Below are positions 38,080 through 48,216 of a DNA stretch of 64,000 bases, piece after piece. Within the stretch, counting starts at the first letter, position 1; each line of letters opens with the position of its first letter. The position numbers and the translations under genes were made by a program. Under the pieces are notes generated by a model that ran no database searches, was not told where the DNA came from, and saw nothing but the letters and a program-made list of their open reading frames with translations. Source of the DNA: Pachypanchax playfairii (Eukaryota; Chordata; Actinopteri; Cyprinodontiformes; Aplocheilidae); contig SSNP01000123.1 in NCBI GenBank assembly GCA_006937955.1, positions 1,302,429 through 1,366,428 of the forward strand, in the 5' to 3' direction.

Positions 38080-38620
38080 TCATGCAGCGTTAATAATCTC
38101 CTCCTTAGTAGAATATTTCAAGAATTTAATCACGATAGATCTCGGGGGAGCGTTTTCAGATGCTTTCGGACCCAGGGCTCTATGGGCTCTTTCAATGCCC
38201 AGCTCGGTAAGGCCAGTAGACTCCGACAAATTTTTTCTCAGTAAGCTTTCAATGTAATGAGTCATGGAGGTGCCCTCGGCCCCCTCTTTTACTCCATAGA
38301 TTCTGATGTTATTACGGCGCAAAAACTCCTCGAGTTCAGTAACTTTAGATTGCAACTCAATCTGATTATGCTTCAGGAAAGACAGGTATTCTTTCATCTC
38401 AACTCCAAGTGATTCCACCCCTGCTTCCTCTAGTTGGTGTTCTGTAGCCTCCATTTTTCCTGTTACTTCCTTTACCATCTCGCGAAGTTCTGCTCGTACA
38501 TCTCCAAGCTGCTTTTTAACGCTTTATGAAAGCTTGTCTTGAAAGTTTTCAAACTGTTGAGCGAGTTTGCTCTCCAAATCAGTCATGGACTTGGCCATGG
38601 AATCCTTAATAATTTTGCAA
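38080..38620 (-). pseudogene. L1-type ORF1 remnant
   Basis: A coiled-coil-like heptad stretch (KEVTGKMEATEHQLEEAG … QSKVTELEEFLRRNN) leads into an RRM-like domain with NNIRIYGVKEGAEG and ends RSIVIKFLKYSTKEEII. This is the order of the L1 ORF1 trimeric RNA-binding chaperone. The frame is interrupted at the N-terminal side (about 38525) and cut at 38080. Confidence 0.8.
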
Positions 38621-38679
38621 ATGGAAGCTAGCCATGGCGGTTCTGGCTGCGATAGCTTAGCCACCGCCCTGACGCTACT

Positions 38680-40664
38680 TGCATCGTCATTATCAACCTG
38701 GACTGAGAAGCAATTGTAAGCGGCAGCGTCCTAGTCCGTGGCTCACAGACACTCTGAGGGATCACAGAGCTGGTCTGAGAGCAGCTGAAAGGAAATGGCG
38801 CAAATCCAAAAATCTCTCTGACTTGTCCGAATACCAGCAAAAGCTCTCTAGCTTCACATCCTGCTTAAAGGCTGCCAAGATAGCTTTTTACCAAAACAAA
38901 ATCCAAAATGCTCCTAACATGGGAAAACTGTTCAAGACATTCAATACTCTTCTCCGTCCTCCACCTGCTCAGCCACCCACCGGGCTGACTGCAGACATGT
39001 TCGCCACCTACTTCACCAAAAAAATCGCCTCCATTAAAAATCAGTTTTCTGAGCCTGACAATCCCAGTCTGGTCCATCCTTCCTCCGGTCAATCGCTCTG
39101 CTCCTTCCGCTTACTGAATGAGGACGAAGTCTCCCGACTCGTAGTGGAATCTAATCCAACCACGTGTCCTCTGGATCCGATTCCTACAGATATCCTGCTG
39201 AGCATTCTTCCTGCTGTCAAACCTGCAATAACCCACATTATAAACTCTTCCATGAAAACTGGCATCTTTCCTTCAGTTTTCAAGCAAGCCACTGTCACTC
39301 CGCTGCTGAAAAAACCGTCGCTCGACCCGGCCCAGGTAGGAAACTACCGGCCAGTCTCGCTCCTACCGTTCATGTCCAAGATCCTAGAGCGAGCCGTTTT
39401 CACTCAAGTCTCACAGTTCCTCCACGACAACGACCTACTTGATCCTTATCAATCAGGCTTTAAGCGAGGCCATTCCACTGAAACCGCTCTGCTCTCAGTT
39501 GCAGAGTCACTACGGGTTGCCAGATCGGCTGGTCTCTCCTCAGTACTCGTACTCCTTGACCTGTCTGCTGCTTTTGACACCGTCAACCACCTCATTCTCC
39601 TCTCGACGCTATCTAAGCTTGGCATCTCGGGACCGGTCCTCTTGTGGTTCACCTCGTACCTTGCGGAAAGATCTTTCAGAGTCTCGTGGCATGGACAGAT
39701 GTCCAGTCTGCATGAGCTGGCGACGGGTGTCCCGCAGGGCTCGGTCCTTGGTCCTCTCCTCTTCTCTTTATACACCACCTCATTAGGCGAGATCATTCGC
39801 TCCCATGGCTTCTCATACCATTGCTACGCTGACGACACTCAGCTCCTCCTCTCGTTCCCTCCAGACGATAAATCCGTCTCAGTGCGGATATCTGCCTGCC
39901 TCTCAGATATCTCGGCGTGGATGAGGGATCGCCACCTTAAGCTTAATCTGTCCAAAACTGACCTCATTGTCTGTCCTGCCAGTAACTCCTTACCTCCTCA
40001 GATAAGCGTGCAGCTTGACTCCATCACGCTGTTCCCCAAAACCTCCGCCAGAAACCTTGGTGTCATACTGGACAACCAGCTGTCCTTCAAAGAGCAGGTT
40101 AACTCCGTAGATCGCTCATGTCGATTCGCGCTTTACAACATCAGGAAAATCAGAGCCTTCCTCACAGACCACACCACACAGCTTCTGGTCCAGGCCCTGG
40201 TCTTGTCCCGGATCGACTACTGCAACTCTTTGCTAGCCGGTCTTCCGGCGTCCTCGGTTAAACCTCTGCAGATGATTCAGAACGCAGCAGCACGTCTGGT
40301 CTTCAACCAGCCCAAAAGGGCTCATGTCACTCCGCTGCTCATTTCCCTGCACTGGCTTCCAGTTGCAGCACGCATCAAATACAAAGCTCTGCTTCTGGCT
40401 TACCAGACTCTAACACACACAGCTCCTACTTACCTTCACTCCTTCATCCAAACCTACATTCCCACGCGTCAGCTACGCTCAGCCGCTGAAAGACGCCTAG
40501 CGCTTCCACCACAACGTGGCATGAGATCATGTTCCAAACTCTTCTCCTCTGTTGTCCCCCGATGGTGGAATGACCTACCAAACTCGGTCCGATCCTCAGA
40601 GTCGGCAGCTACTTTTAAGAGCAGACTTAAGACTCACCTCTTTAAAGAACACTTTCAGTCTTAA
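38680..40664 (+). CDS. L2 LINE reverse transcriptase, uninterrupted
   Basis: About 660 codons are open without a stop. An N-terminal helical linker after the lost endonuclease (PSPWLTDTLRDHRAGLRAAE) is followed by the reverse transcriptase: VTPLLKKPSLDPAQVGNYRP, LLDLSAAFDTVNH (motif A Asp), GVPQGSVLGPLLFSLY (motif B) and YHCYADDTQLLLS (motif C), then LNLSKTDLIV and NLGVILDNQLS. The C-terminal block HWLPVAARIKYKALLLAYQT and the end with LKTHLFKEHF are complete. The open frame suggests recent insertion. No genuine start codon is expected, because the 5' part is missing. Confidence 0.92.
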
Positions 40665-40895
40665 TGTAGGATTAATTTATGATTTATGATAGCGATTTGA
40701 GAATTTATCTCTCACTAAAAAAAAAAAAAAAAAATTTTTGATACACTTGATGTATCAGCGTCGGAATTAAACTGGACTCCAAACAGTCCGCCTCCTTATA
40801 TTGTTTCCTTCTCTTTGAATTCTTGCTTGTATGTTCTCTCAATGTAAGTCGCTTTGGATAAAAGCGTCTGCTAAATGACAGTAGTAGTAGTAGTA
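38680..40895 (+). mobile_element. L2-type LINE, 5' truncated
   Basis: The element holds a long reverse transcriptase frame to 40664, a short 3' UTR with an A-rich tract (40718-40735), and the highly characteristic L2 tail GTAAGTCGCTTTGGATAAAA GCGTCTGCTAAATGAC (about 40846-40881) followed by AGT-type short repeats. The endonuclease is missing, so reverse transcription stopped early at insertion. It directly abuts the 5' side of the L1-like LINE on the opposite strand. Confidence 0.9.
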
Positions 40896-41157
40896 CCGGT
40901 AGTAGTAAATTCACCAACTCGCTTATAATTATATAAAAAAGTCTATGTACCAAAAAATGTTAAAATTGTATTAGATGTTAATTCGTCAATACCCTAAATT
41001 TTTTCTAAAGAAAATTGTAACAATTAAAAAAGCCACTCTGTGTATGCAGACTGTTTTCTTAGTTATATATTTTCTATACATTCTACATATGTAACTTTTG
41101 CACCAGTCATAAGCATATAGAAGATTAGGAACCAACTCATGTTCTTCATTTCAACAG
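40896..41157. other. Short intergenic/intronic stretch
   Basis: AT-rich; ends in a pyrimidine-containing acceptor context (TTCTTCATTTCAACAG) at 41157. Confidence 0.4.
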
Positions 41158-41298
41158 ATACGAATCAGAGGCCTAAACTTGGACTCATCACACAGATTGC
41201 TGGAGCGATGTTTAACACGTGACCCAAGTCTCTTCTTTGACATCATGGATGAAACTCCAAGTGCTCCAACCTTGGCTCCTCCAGGATCAGCTGGATGA
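41158..41298 (+). CDS. Possible terminal exon of an unidentified gene
   Basis: After a good acceptor (TTCATTTCAACAG|ATACG) the frame reads IRIRGLNLDSSHRLLERCLT, then RDPSLFFDIMDETPSAPTLA and PPGSAG, followed by TGA (41296-41298). An AATAAA sits at 41646-41651, suiting a terminal exon with a roughly 350-bp 3' UTR. It faces the plrg1 pseudogene tail to tail. I do not recognise the protein and see no upstream partner exon within the TE-filled region to the left. The phase of the acceptor is unknown, and a chance frame of 46 codons cannot be ruled out. Confidence 0.35.
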   Translation: MRIRGLNLDSSHRLLERCLTRDPSLFFDIMDETPSAPTLAPPGSAG

Positions 41299-41893
41299 AA
41301 TCCTGTCAGTCACCTCCCGACATCTGATCAGACAGAACCAACTAAACATCACCAGAAAAAGAAACTAGGCAGAATCTTTCATCACGTTGTCGGAACGATC
41401 TACATTTGTGACTCAAACATGAGAGAAAAGAAAACAAAACAAAGAAACACTTCAGTTTACGAGTATGTGCTCTTAAAACAAACAAAACCCGTATTTTTAA
41501 AAAGAATGTGCTCTTTCTTAAAATGGAGCAGAATAAACTTCACGTTTCAAACCAGAACAAAGTGTCTGATGTTTCATCTCTACATATTAAAATCAAGCAA
41601 TAGAAGATCATTTTCTATCCTGCTGCAGGTTTAGATCCCAGATACAATAAAACTTTTACTTCTGTTGGTGGACCACACAGATGAACAGCCAACATCAAGA
41701 AAGAAACTTCACAGAAGTTCCTCAAAGTTCAAAACAGCAGCTCACAGCATAAAATGAGAATTGCAAACTATTCAGATTGAATTGATGTTATTTGAGGATT
41801 TCTGTCTTATGAAACAGTTCTGACAAATGAAATCTGCTCCATGAGCTGAAAGCACAAACTGAAAAACAATGAAACTGTGATAAAAAAAAATCT

Positions 41894-42658
41894 TCAGAAT
41901 CTTTTTCTCTTGAGGATTTCTGGTTTCCAGTTGACTGGGTGGCTTTCTTCAGTCTAAAAGAAAGAAATTATACAGTTTAAAAATCGTCCTGCAGCCTGTA
42001 AATCAGCACAGATATGTAACAAGACACGATAACTCACAGCTGTGTCGTCCTCTTTGTAAATTTTGATGGTCTTGTCAGCCTCTGCAGTGATCAGTCGGCT
42101 GAGTGGTTGAACAAACAGGCGAAGATTCCGGACTCGCTGTCCAGGGAGCCGGGCTGCATCCATTGGAAGTTGTAGCCCATCCTCCAGTCCCACATGTGCA
42201 CGGTCCCATTGTCGGCTGAATGAGGTTAATGTGAATCATTTATAAGCAATATAGCAAGAAAAATGTCCAAACATGAGCTCTAGGTGTAGCCCTGTGTGTT
42301 ATGACCTCCAGACACCAACACCCCATTAGAATTAACAGCCAGAGAGTTAATGATGGCGTTGTGGCCTGACAGATTCTGAATAAAGCTGCCATCTGGGAAC
42401 ATCCACTGCTTGATGTTATCAGCTGATCCTGATGCAAACGTGTACCTTGGAAAATAAAAAGAGCAAAATGTTAAAAACTGAGTAACAGTCCAAGTACTAT
42501 GAGCTGATGCTGATAATCCATAAGACTGTCTGATCTAAATCCCACTCACTGTCTGGGGTGCAGGACCAACGTTCAGACAGACCTCTTGTGGTTTGTCAGA
42601 GTCGCTCTGGTTTTCCCAGCGATCAGGTCCCACAGTCTGATGGTTGCATCATGGCTGC
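41894..42658 (-). pseudogene. plrg1: plrg1 unprocessed pseudogene, last four exons
   Basis: PLRG1 is a WD40 protein of the Prp19/spliceosome complex. Four exons on the - strand carry its C-terminal WD repeats: 42658-42550 (SHDATIRLWDLIAGKTRATL), 42445-42306 (YTFASGSADNIKQW … NLSGHNAIINSLAVNSNGVL), 42215-42038 (ADNGTVHMWDW … SRLITAEADKTIKIYKEDDT) and 41953-41894 (TEESHPVNWKPEILKRKRF then stop). Introns are retained, so it did not arise by retroposition. Three lesions are visible: TGA replacing an Arg codon at 42573-42575; about four residues missing in frame near 42160; and a shift of about 4 bases near 42100. The second exon's donor reads GTCATA. No earlier plrg1 exons are present. It is either a truncated duplicate or, less likely, a badly assembled real gene. 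Confidence 0.85.
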
Positions 42659-43084
42659 CTGCAACAGGAACAAAAATAATCTGTCATATATCATAACTCA
42701 GAAAGGTGGATTAGATGTTTAAAGTTAAAATAGTAACTCTGTCAAACAAAAAATAGCGAGTGTGTGTGTGAGAACACCAGCGGAGGTTTACAGTCATGTA
42801 ACGAGTGAGAAACAGCGAGATTTAGTGAGATGCATGTATGATACCTCCAAATGTTTGTGCAAATAAGTGTTGGAGCTGTGCATATAAAAGCGTATGGATT
42901 CTCATTCTGCCTGCCAAACTTTAGAAGAGTTGTCGTCATACTTCTGTCATTAAATTGCCTGACAGTGAGAGAACAAAACACGGTGGATTTCTCATTTTTA
43001 GAACAACTGTCAGGCGATAGTTTTATGTCAACAACAGCTTATTACAGTTAAATGGTATATTATGTTCAGAAATGTGCTAATGTA
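42659..43084. other. Sequence between the plrg1 pseudogene and Tc1 copy 2
   Basis: No further plrg1 exon is recognisable. The TA target of the Tc1 insertion is at 43083-43084. Confidence 0.45.
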
Positions 43085-44686
43085 CAGTGGGGCAAAAAAG
43101 TATTTAGTCAGCCACCAATTGTGTAAGTTCTCCCACTTAAAAAGATCAGAGAGGCCTGTAATTTTCATCATAGGTATACCTCAACTATGAGAGACAAAAT
43201 GAGGAAAACAAATCCAGAAAATCACATTGTCTGATTTTTAAAGAATTTATTTGCAAATTATGGTGGAAAATAAGTATTTGGTCAATAACAAAAGTTAATC
43301 TCAATACTTTGTTATATAGCCTTTGTTGGCAATGACAGAGGTCAAACGTTTTCTGTAAGTCTTCACAAGGTTTTCACACACTGTTGCTGGTATTTTGGCC
43401 CATTCCTCCATGCAGATCTCCTCTAGAGCAGTGATGTTTTGGGGCTGACGCTGGGCAACACGGACTTTCAACTCCCTCCAGAGATTTTCTATGGGGTTGA
43501 GATCTGGAGACTGGCTAGGCCACTCCAGGACCTTGAAATGCTTCTTACGAAGCCACTCCTTCGTTGCCCGGGCGGTGTGTTTGGGATCATTGTCATGCTG
43601 AAAGACCCAGCCACGTCTCATTTTCAATGCCCTTGCTGATGGAAGGAGGTTTTCACTCAAAATCTTACGATACATGGCCCCATTCATTCTTTCCTTTACA
43701 CGGATCAGTCGTCCTGGTCCCCTTGCAGAAAAACAGCCCCAAAGCATGATGTTTCCACCCCCATGCTTTACAGTAGGTATGGTGTTCTTTGGATCCAACT
43801 CAGCATTCTTTCCCCTCCAAACACGACAAGTTGAGTTTCTACCAAAAAGTTCTATTTTGGTTTCATCTGACCATATGATGTTCTCCCAATCCTCTTCTGG
43901 ATCATCCAAATGCTCTCTAGCAAACCGCAGACGGGCCTGGACGTGTCCTGGCTTCAGCAGGGGGACACGTCTGGCACTGCAGGATTTGAGTCCCTGGCGG
44001 CGTAGTGTGTTACTGATGGTAGCCTTTGTTACTTTGGTCCCAGCTCTCTGCAGGTCATTCACTAGGTCCCTCCGTGTGGTTCTGGGATTTTTGCTCACCG
44101 TTCTTGTGATCATTTTGACCCCACGGGGTGAGATCTTGCGTGGAGCCCCAGATCGAGGGAGATTATCAGTGGTCTTGTATGTCTTCCATTTTCTAATAAT
44201 TGCTCCCACAGTTGATTTCTTCACACCAAGCTGCTTACCTATTGCAGATTCAGTCTTCCCAGCCTGGTGAAGGTCTACAATTTTGTTTCTGGTGTCCTTT
44301 GACAGCTCTTTGGTCTTGGCCATAGTGGAGTTTGGAGCGTGACTGTTTGAGGTTGTGGACAGGTGTCTTTTATACTGATAACGAGTTCACACAGGTGCCA
44401 TTAATACAGGTAACGAGTGGAGAACCGAGGAGCCTCTTAAAGAAGTTACAGGTCTGTGAAAGCCAGAAATCTTACTTGTTTGTAGGTGACCATATACTTA
44501 TTTTCCACCATAATTTGCAAATAAATTCTTTAAAAATCAGACAATGTGATTTTCTGGATTTTTTTTCCTCATTTTGTCTCTCATAGTTGAGGTATACCTA
44601 TGATGAAAATTACAGGCCTCTCTGATCTTTTTAAGTGGGAGAACTTACACAATTGGTGGCTGACTAAATACTTTTTTGCCCCACTG
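43085..44686 (-). mobile_element. Complete Tc1-type transposon, copy 2
   Basis: The 1602-bp element has 200-bp inverted repeats (43085-43284 and 44487-44686), the same ends as copy 1, and TA on both sides. Both ends share the variant base of this copy (AAGTTCTCCC left, GGGAGAACTT right), while copy 1 has A at that place on both ends. It lies upstream of the plrg1 pseudogene exons. Confidence 0.97.
43301..44323 (-). CDS. Tc1 transposase (DD34E), intact
   Basis: The 340-residue transposase has catalytic D153, D244 and E279, and the helix-turn-helix region is complete. Unlike copy 1 it keeps R62 in SGAPRKI and R85, the residues that look ancestral because they fit the basic linker and helix of the family. 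This makes it the better candidate for an active enzyme. No stop or frameshift is present. The start ATG lies 163 bases inside the right inverted repeat. Confidence 0.96.
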   Translation of the reverse strand: MAKTKELSKDTRNKIVDLHQAGKTESAIGKQLGVKKSTVGAIIRKWKTYKTTDNLPRSGAPRKISPRGVKMITRTVSKNPRTTRRDLVNDLQRAGTKVTKATISNTLRRQGLKSCSARRVPLLKPGHVQARLRFAREHLDDPEEDWENIIWSDETKIELFGRNSTCRVWRGKNAELDPKNTIPTVKHGGGNIMLWGCFSARGPGRLIRVKERMNGAMYRKILSENLLPSARALKMRRGWVFQHDNDPKHTARATKEWLRKKHFKVLEWPSQSPDLNPIENLWRELKVRVAQRQPQNITALEEICMEEWAKIPATVCENLVKTYRKRLTSVIANKGYITKY

Positions 44687-45344
44687 TAGCATTAGCATGC
44701 ACTGCTAATCACGCTAACATGTAAAAAGCAAATATAGTCACGCTTAAAAAAAAAACCATATGATAAAACAACAATCAAGTTGGAGCATTGTAATGTGACA
44801 ATAATTTCATGATGATAATTGTTGATGAGGTGAAGACATAATTACCTGTCCAACAGCAATGTATCCAATAATGAGCCGTCAGACTCACGTACTTTTCACC
44901 TGAAAAGCAACACCAATGTTTACTCTGGTTTTTGCTCTTTGTCCAAACGTCATTTGCTTTCTAAAACTTCGAATGGCTTTTTTCTTTTTTTTTTTTTTTC
45001 TCCAAATTTGTTACTTTGTCCTGAACCTGGCGAGGAACCAGCCAGAGGCTGTTTCTCCTGCTGCCTGGTACACCACAGCAGGGGTGTACTGCCGTAAAAT
45101 GTGTCAGTTTATTTGGAGCCTGAAAGCCAAATAAATGTGGAGGTCCATATGACGGGAGAGAATGCACAAACATTCCGTTCGGCCCGAAAAATATGATTGG
45201 TTAATGTTTTTAGACAAATACACGAGAACCACCTAATTTATTTATTTTTTTCTTTTTTTTTTTTTTTTAATCTTCACAACATATTTTTATCCAAGCTGTG
45301 TTAAAACATTTTTAATGGGCATGAAAAATAACATGTTAAGCTAA
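44687..45344. other. Intergenic, nothing firm
   Basis: T-rich tracts at about 44980-45000 and 45240-45270. A short exon-like frame near 44845-44898 (- strand) was considered and rejected. Confidence 0.35.
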
Positions 45345-45490
45345 TCTGTTATGCAAAATGAGAATAGCAGCTGTAACGCTCATTATTGCAGATACAAAGA
45401 TGTATTTCACTGAAAACCACTTATAACATCAATGGAAGGCAGTAATGTCTTTTAAACAGTTTATAAACTTGGTATTTCTGGCAGATTGAC
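45345..45490 (-). repeat. Dispersed repeat, inverted partner of 14265-14420
   Basis: The reverse complement reads GTCAATCTGCCAGAAATACC AAGTTTATAAACTGTTTAA…, matching the copy 31 kb to the left. The family is not recognised. Confidence 0.7.
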
Positions 45491-45646
45491 TCCTTTATTT
45501 TACTCACCTCAGCAACAAAGAAGAGGGGAGGAGGGAGCGGAGTCAGCAGAGAGGACACGCGTTGTTGCTGTGTTTCTTATTGGTTGATAAAACAACTCAG
45601 AAACTGCCATTGAGGTGTCCCTGGTACAATACAGCTTTGTAGTTAA

Positions 45647-46198
45647 AGGTGTGATATGTAAGAATTATACCTTGTCGTCAAATCGGAGTCCTGCAGTTTA
45701 TGTAGAAAAATAAAAACGTCTGCTCTTTCAGCCACACACCCTCTCCCTTTCCTGATTTTTCTGACGGGTTTCCAGTTTCAATGTTGATCCTTGTTTTATT
45801 TCTCTTGTATTTGTTCAGTTTTTGGGAAGGATGCAGTGGTTTCTTAGGTTTAGGTTAAGTTATCTCAGGGCCGCTTCTTTTACTGGCTTCCATTTCGTCC
45901 AAAGTGCTGCTATTCTTATCTGCTGGTAGTTGTCAAATTGCAACTGCTTGTGTTGTGACTTGGCAACCTTACGGGCTCACATGTGATTTGCTATAGAACC
46001 AGGAAGTCTGGACTGGTAATAGTTATCATAAACAATGTTTCTATGCCTGAACAGCATTTCTAAAGTGACAAAAACTGACGACCACCCAGCCGTCTGAGAT
46101 CGAAATCTGTTACAATGTAACCTTACTTTCAACATCATTGGAACATTAGACTGTTGCCTGCTGAGTACTTCAAATTAAAATTCTTCCATATTGCACCT
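45647..46198. mobile_element. TTAA-flanked MITE (C)
   Basis: The 552-bp element starts AGGTGTGATATGTAAGAATT and ends with the complement of AGGTGCAATATGGAAGAATT (16 of 20 positions equal). TTAA lies at 45643-45646 and 46199-46202. No coding exon was recognised. Confidence 0.82.
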
Positions 46199-46202
46199 TT
46201 AA

Positions 46203-47059
46203 GTCAGACGTTCTTGTAAAAATGTTATAAAATGTTTTCTATTTCTCAGATGGGAATAATCATTAGTTGCAAGCCTGCATCAAGTTACATGTAACTGACA
46301 GTGAAGATACAGTATCTCTGCAGATAAACAAACTTTGTAGTCAAGCACTGTAATGTCGGAGTGTATTTATTATTCTGTATGAACTGTGAAAAATGTGAAA
46401 TCTGCAACCCTGAATTCATGTAAATTTGGCCTAATCTGACTGCTTTGTTAATAAAAATAATTGATACAAATATTTACATTAAAGTACTTATAAGTCACTT
46501 CATGGTGAAATGAACTTACAGTCAATAAAAAAATGATGTAATGGCATTAAGTCCCAGCAGTAAATGAAAGTAATATAATAGAATAATTACAATCATTCTG
46601 AAGGCCATCTCATACAAGCAAAATCAACTTATACTGTACATTTAGTTAACAGTTAACTCATTTTTATTTCATCATTGAGTATCAAACTTTTTCTGAATAA
46701 GCAACTAACTGGTGTGACTTCAACATCAACAACTAAAAATTTTACCAGTGATGGACAACTCTGTAAATTACAGAACATTACACAAATGTGCTGTTTAGGA
46801 ACAAGTTTAGCATTGAAGCTGTGGGTTATACTAAAGCTGATGGAAATTAATGCTGCAGTCATTTTCAAAGTATAATTCAAAATATAAAATTAATGTAAAA
46901 AGTATGGAGGTGTAATATTGCACCAATTAAAAAAATAGAATTGCAGGCTGATATAAAATTAAATTAAAGACTGCTTACCACTTGATCAGCATTTTTCATA
47001 TAACATTGAAGATGGTTTATGGTTGCTTGTTCTCTTAGAGACAACACCATCTTTGTTGT
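46203..47059. other. Intergenic, nothing recognised
   Basis: AT-rich; no exon or element ends recognised. Confidence 0.4.
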
Positions 47060-47760
47060 TTCAAGCAGTTTGCATCACTCTTTTGCCTGTGGTCTTCTTT
47101 AACTCATACAGACTGAACACACTTTCCTTATCTGGTAGTTACAAGTGACATGCAGATGGAGAAGCAATCAACTATATATTTTGGCTCTTGGAGAATGACT
47201 TTGTGAGCCATCATTTCAATGGCAGACTTCATGTAGTTCTCTGGAGATAAGAAATGGGAACCCATACGTGTGAAAAGGTCAAGCAAGTCCTCTTGATCAC
47301 CTTTCCTCCAGAGTGCTCTATACAGCCATCTCAACAGCTGATTTCTCGAAAGGAGGTAGATAGTTGAGAAACAATTACATCAAGATGTCTGTATCAACAT
47401 GGTGCATGCTAAAACAAAAACCATCAATAGCTTTCACCCAAATGTATCCAACTGCTTGCCATTCAGCCTCAGAGAAATTTAGAAGTTTAGAACTCATTCT
47501 GTTTCCCCTTCACACTGTTCAAGGAATTTCTCCCAAAAGGCTGTGTACACCTTCCTTGACACTCCGGCATCATCAACAGCTTCTTCATTTACAAGGTCCA
47601 TCTTTAAAATCATATTTGTGATGCTGCTGTCTGTAAATATAGCCAAACAATCATCAACAACCTCTATCCTACAAATAGAAGCATGCTGTGTGGTCTGTGG
47701 ATTTCTTGGATTGCTGGCTGATATTGATGATAGAATCTGGCTTCTTGAATCTGAGGGAAA
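47060..47760 (-). pseudogene. Remnant of a fish HECT-like multigene family
   Basis: Across three frames of the - strand one reads IEVVDDCLAIFTDSSITNM, NEEAVDDAGVSRKVYTAFWE KFLEQCEGETE, a stop, NFSEAEWQAVGYIWVKAIDG, then LLDLFTRMGSHFLSPENYMK SAIEMMAHKVILQEPKYIVD CF, and LPDKESVFSLYELKKTTGKR. These blocks resemble a multicopy fish family annotated as G2/M-phase-specific E3 ligase-like, HECT-related proteins. Stops and at least three frame changes show it is dead. The order is preserved, so it decayed in place. The name rests on remembered wording, not on a search. Confidence 0.55.
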
Positions 47761-48212
47761 ATAGAAATTCAGCTCACTGTCTAGCTAGAAGAACAAAACA
47801 GAAAAACCTGAGTGGTCAATTAATAAAGAAGGGGCCAAAGTGCCCTAGCTTTTGGCAAGTTTGTGCCAAGGTTAAAATAGTTTTGGGTCCCATGTTTCTC
47901 ATAAAAAGCTCTCAACTCAAGCATTTTTTGTTTCTTTGAGACGACCCTGTTACCCTGCACCCCTCCTCAAACCGCTTTCTATTCTAAATTTGTGATCTCT
48001 TTAGCAATCAAGCCAAACATCAAGAACATCAAATATATAGTTGAAATTGGATATTTACATATACTACAGATAAAAAAAAAACACAATCACTTTTTCACCA
48101 TCAAACATCAAATCAGACCAAATGTTTATTTTTATATTAATAAATATAAAATCTGTATTTGTTACATTTAAAAATAAATATAATCTTAATGTATTTTAAT
48201 TGCAAATTGTAT
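47761..48212. other. Intergenic, AT-rich
   Basis: Nothing recognised; the TTAA target of the next element ends it. Confidence 0.4.
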
Positions 48213-48216
48213 TTAA

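Larger units (their letters stand above)
33723..38640 (-). mobile_element. L1-like LINE, degenerate, nearly full length
   Basis: On the - strand this runs from an ORF1 protein (38640-38080) through an endonuclease end (37682-37245) and a reverse transcriptase (about 37180-36037) to C-terminal parts (35917-35543 and 34095-33713). A TTAA-flanked MITE (34286-35381) divides the C-terminal region. Frames are broken throughout. Motif style (RRNNIRIYGV in ORF1, MDAEKAFD in the palm) is L1 clade, clearly different from the CR1/L2 LINEs elsewhere in this window. Confidence 0.85.

Noticed and set aside
44845..44898. Possible 54-bp - strand exon between TTTTCAG and CAG|GTAAT, considered as an extra plrg1 exon
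   Set aside because: The translation does not match PLRG1 and one frame hits a stop at once; splice-like motifs of this quality occur by chance.
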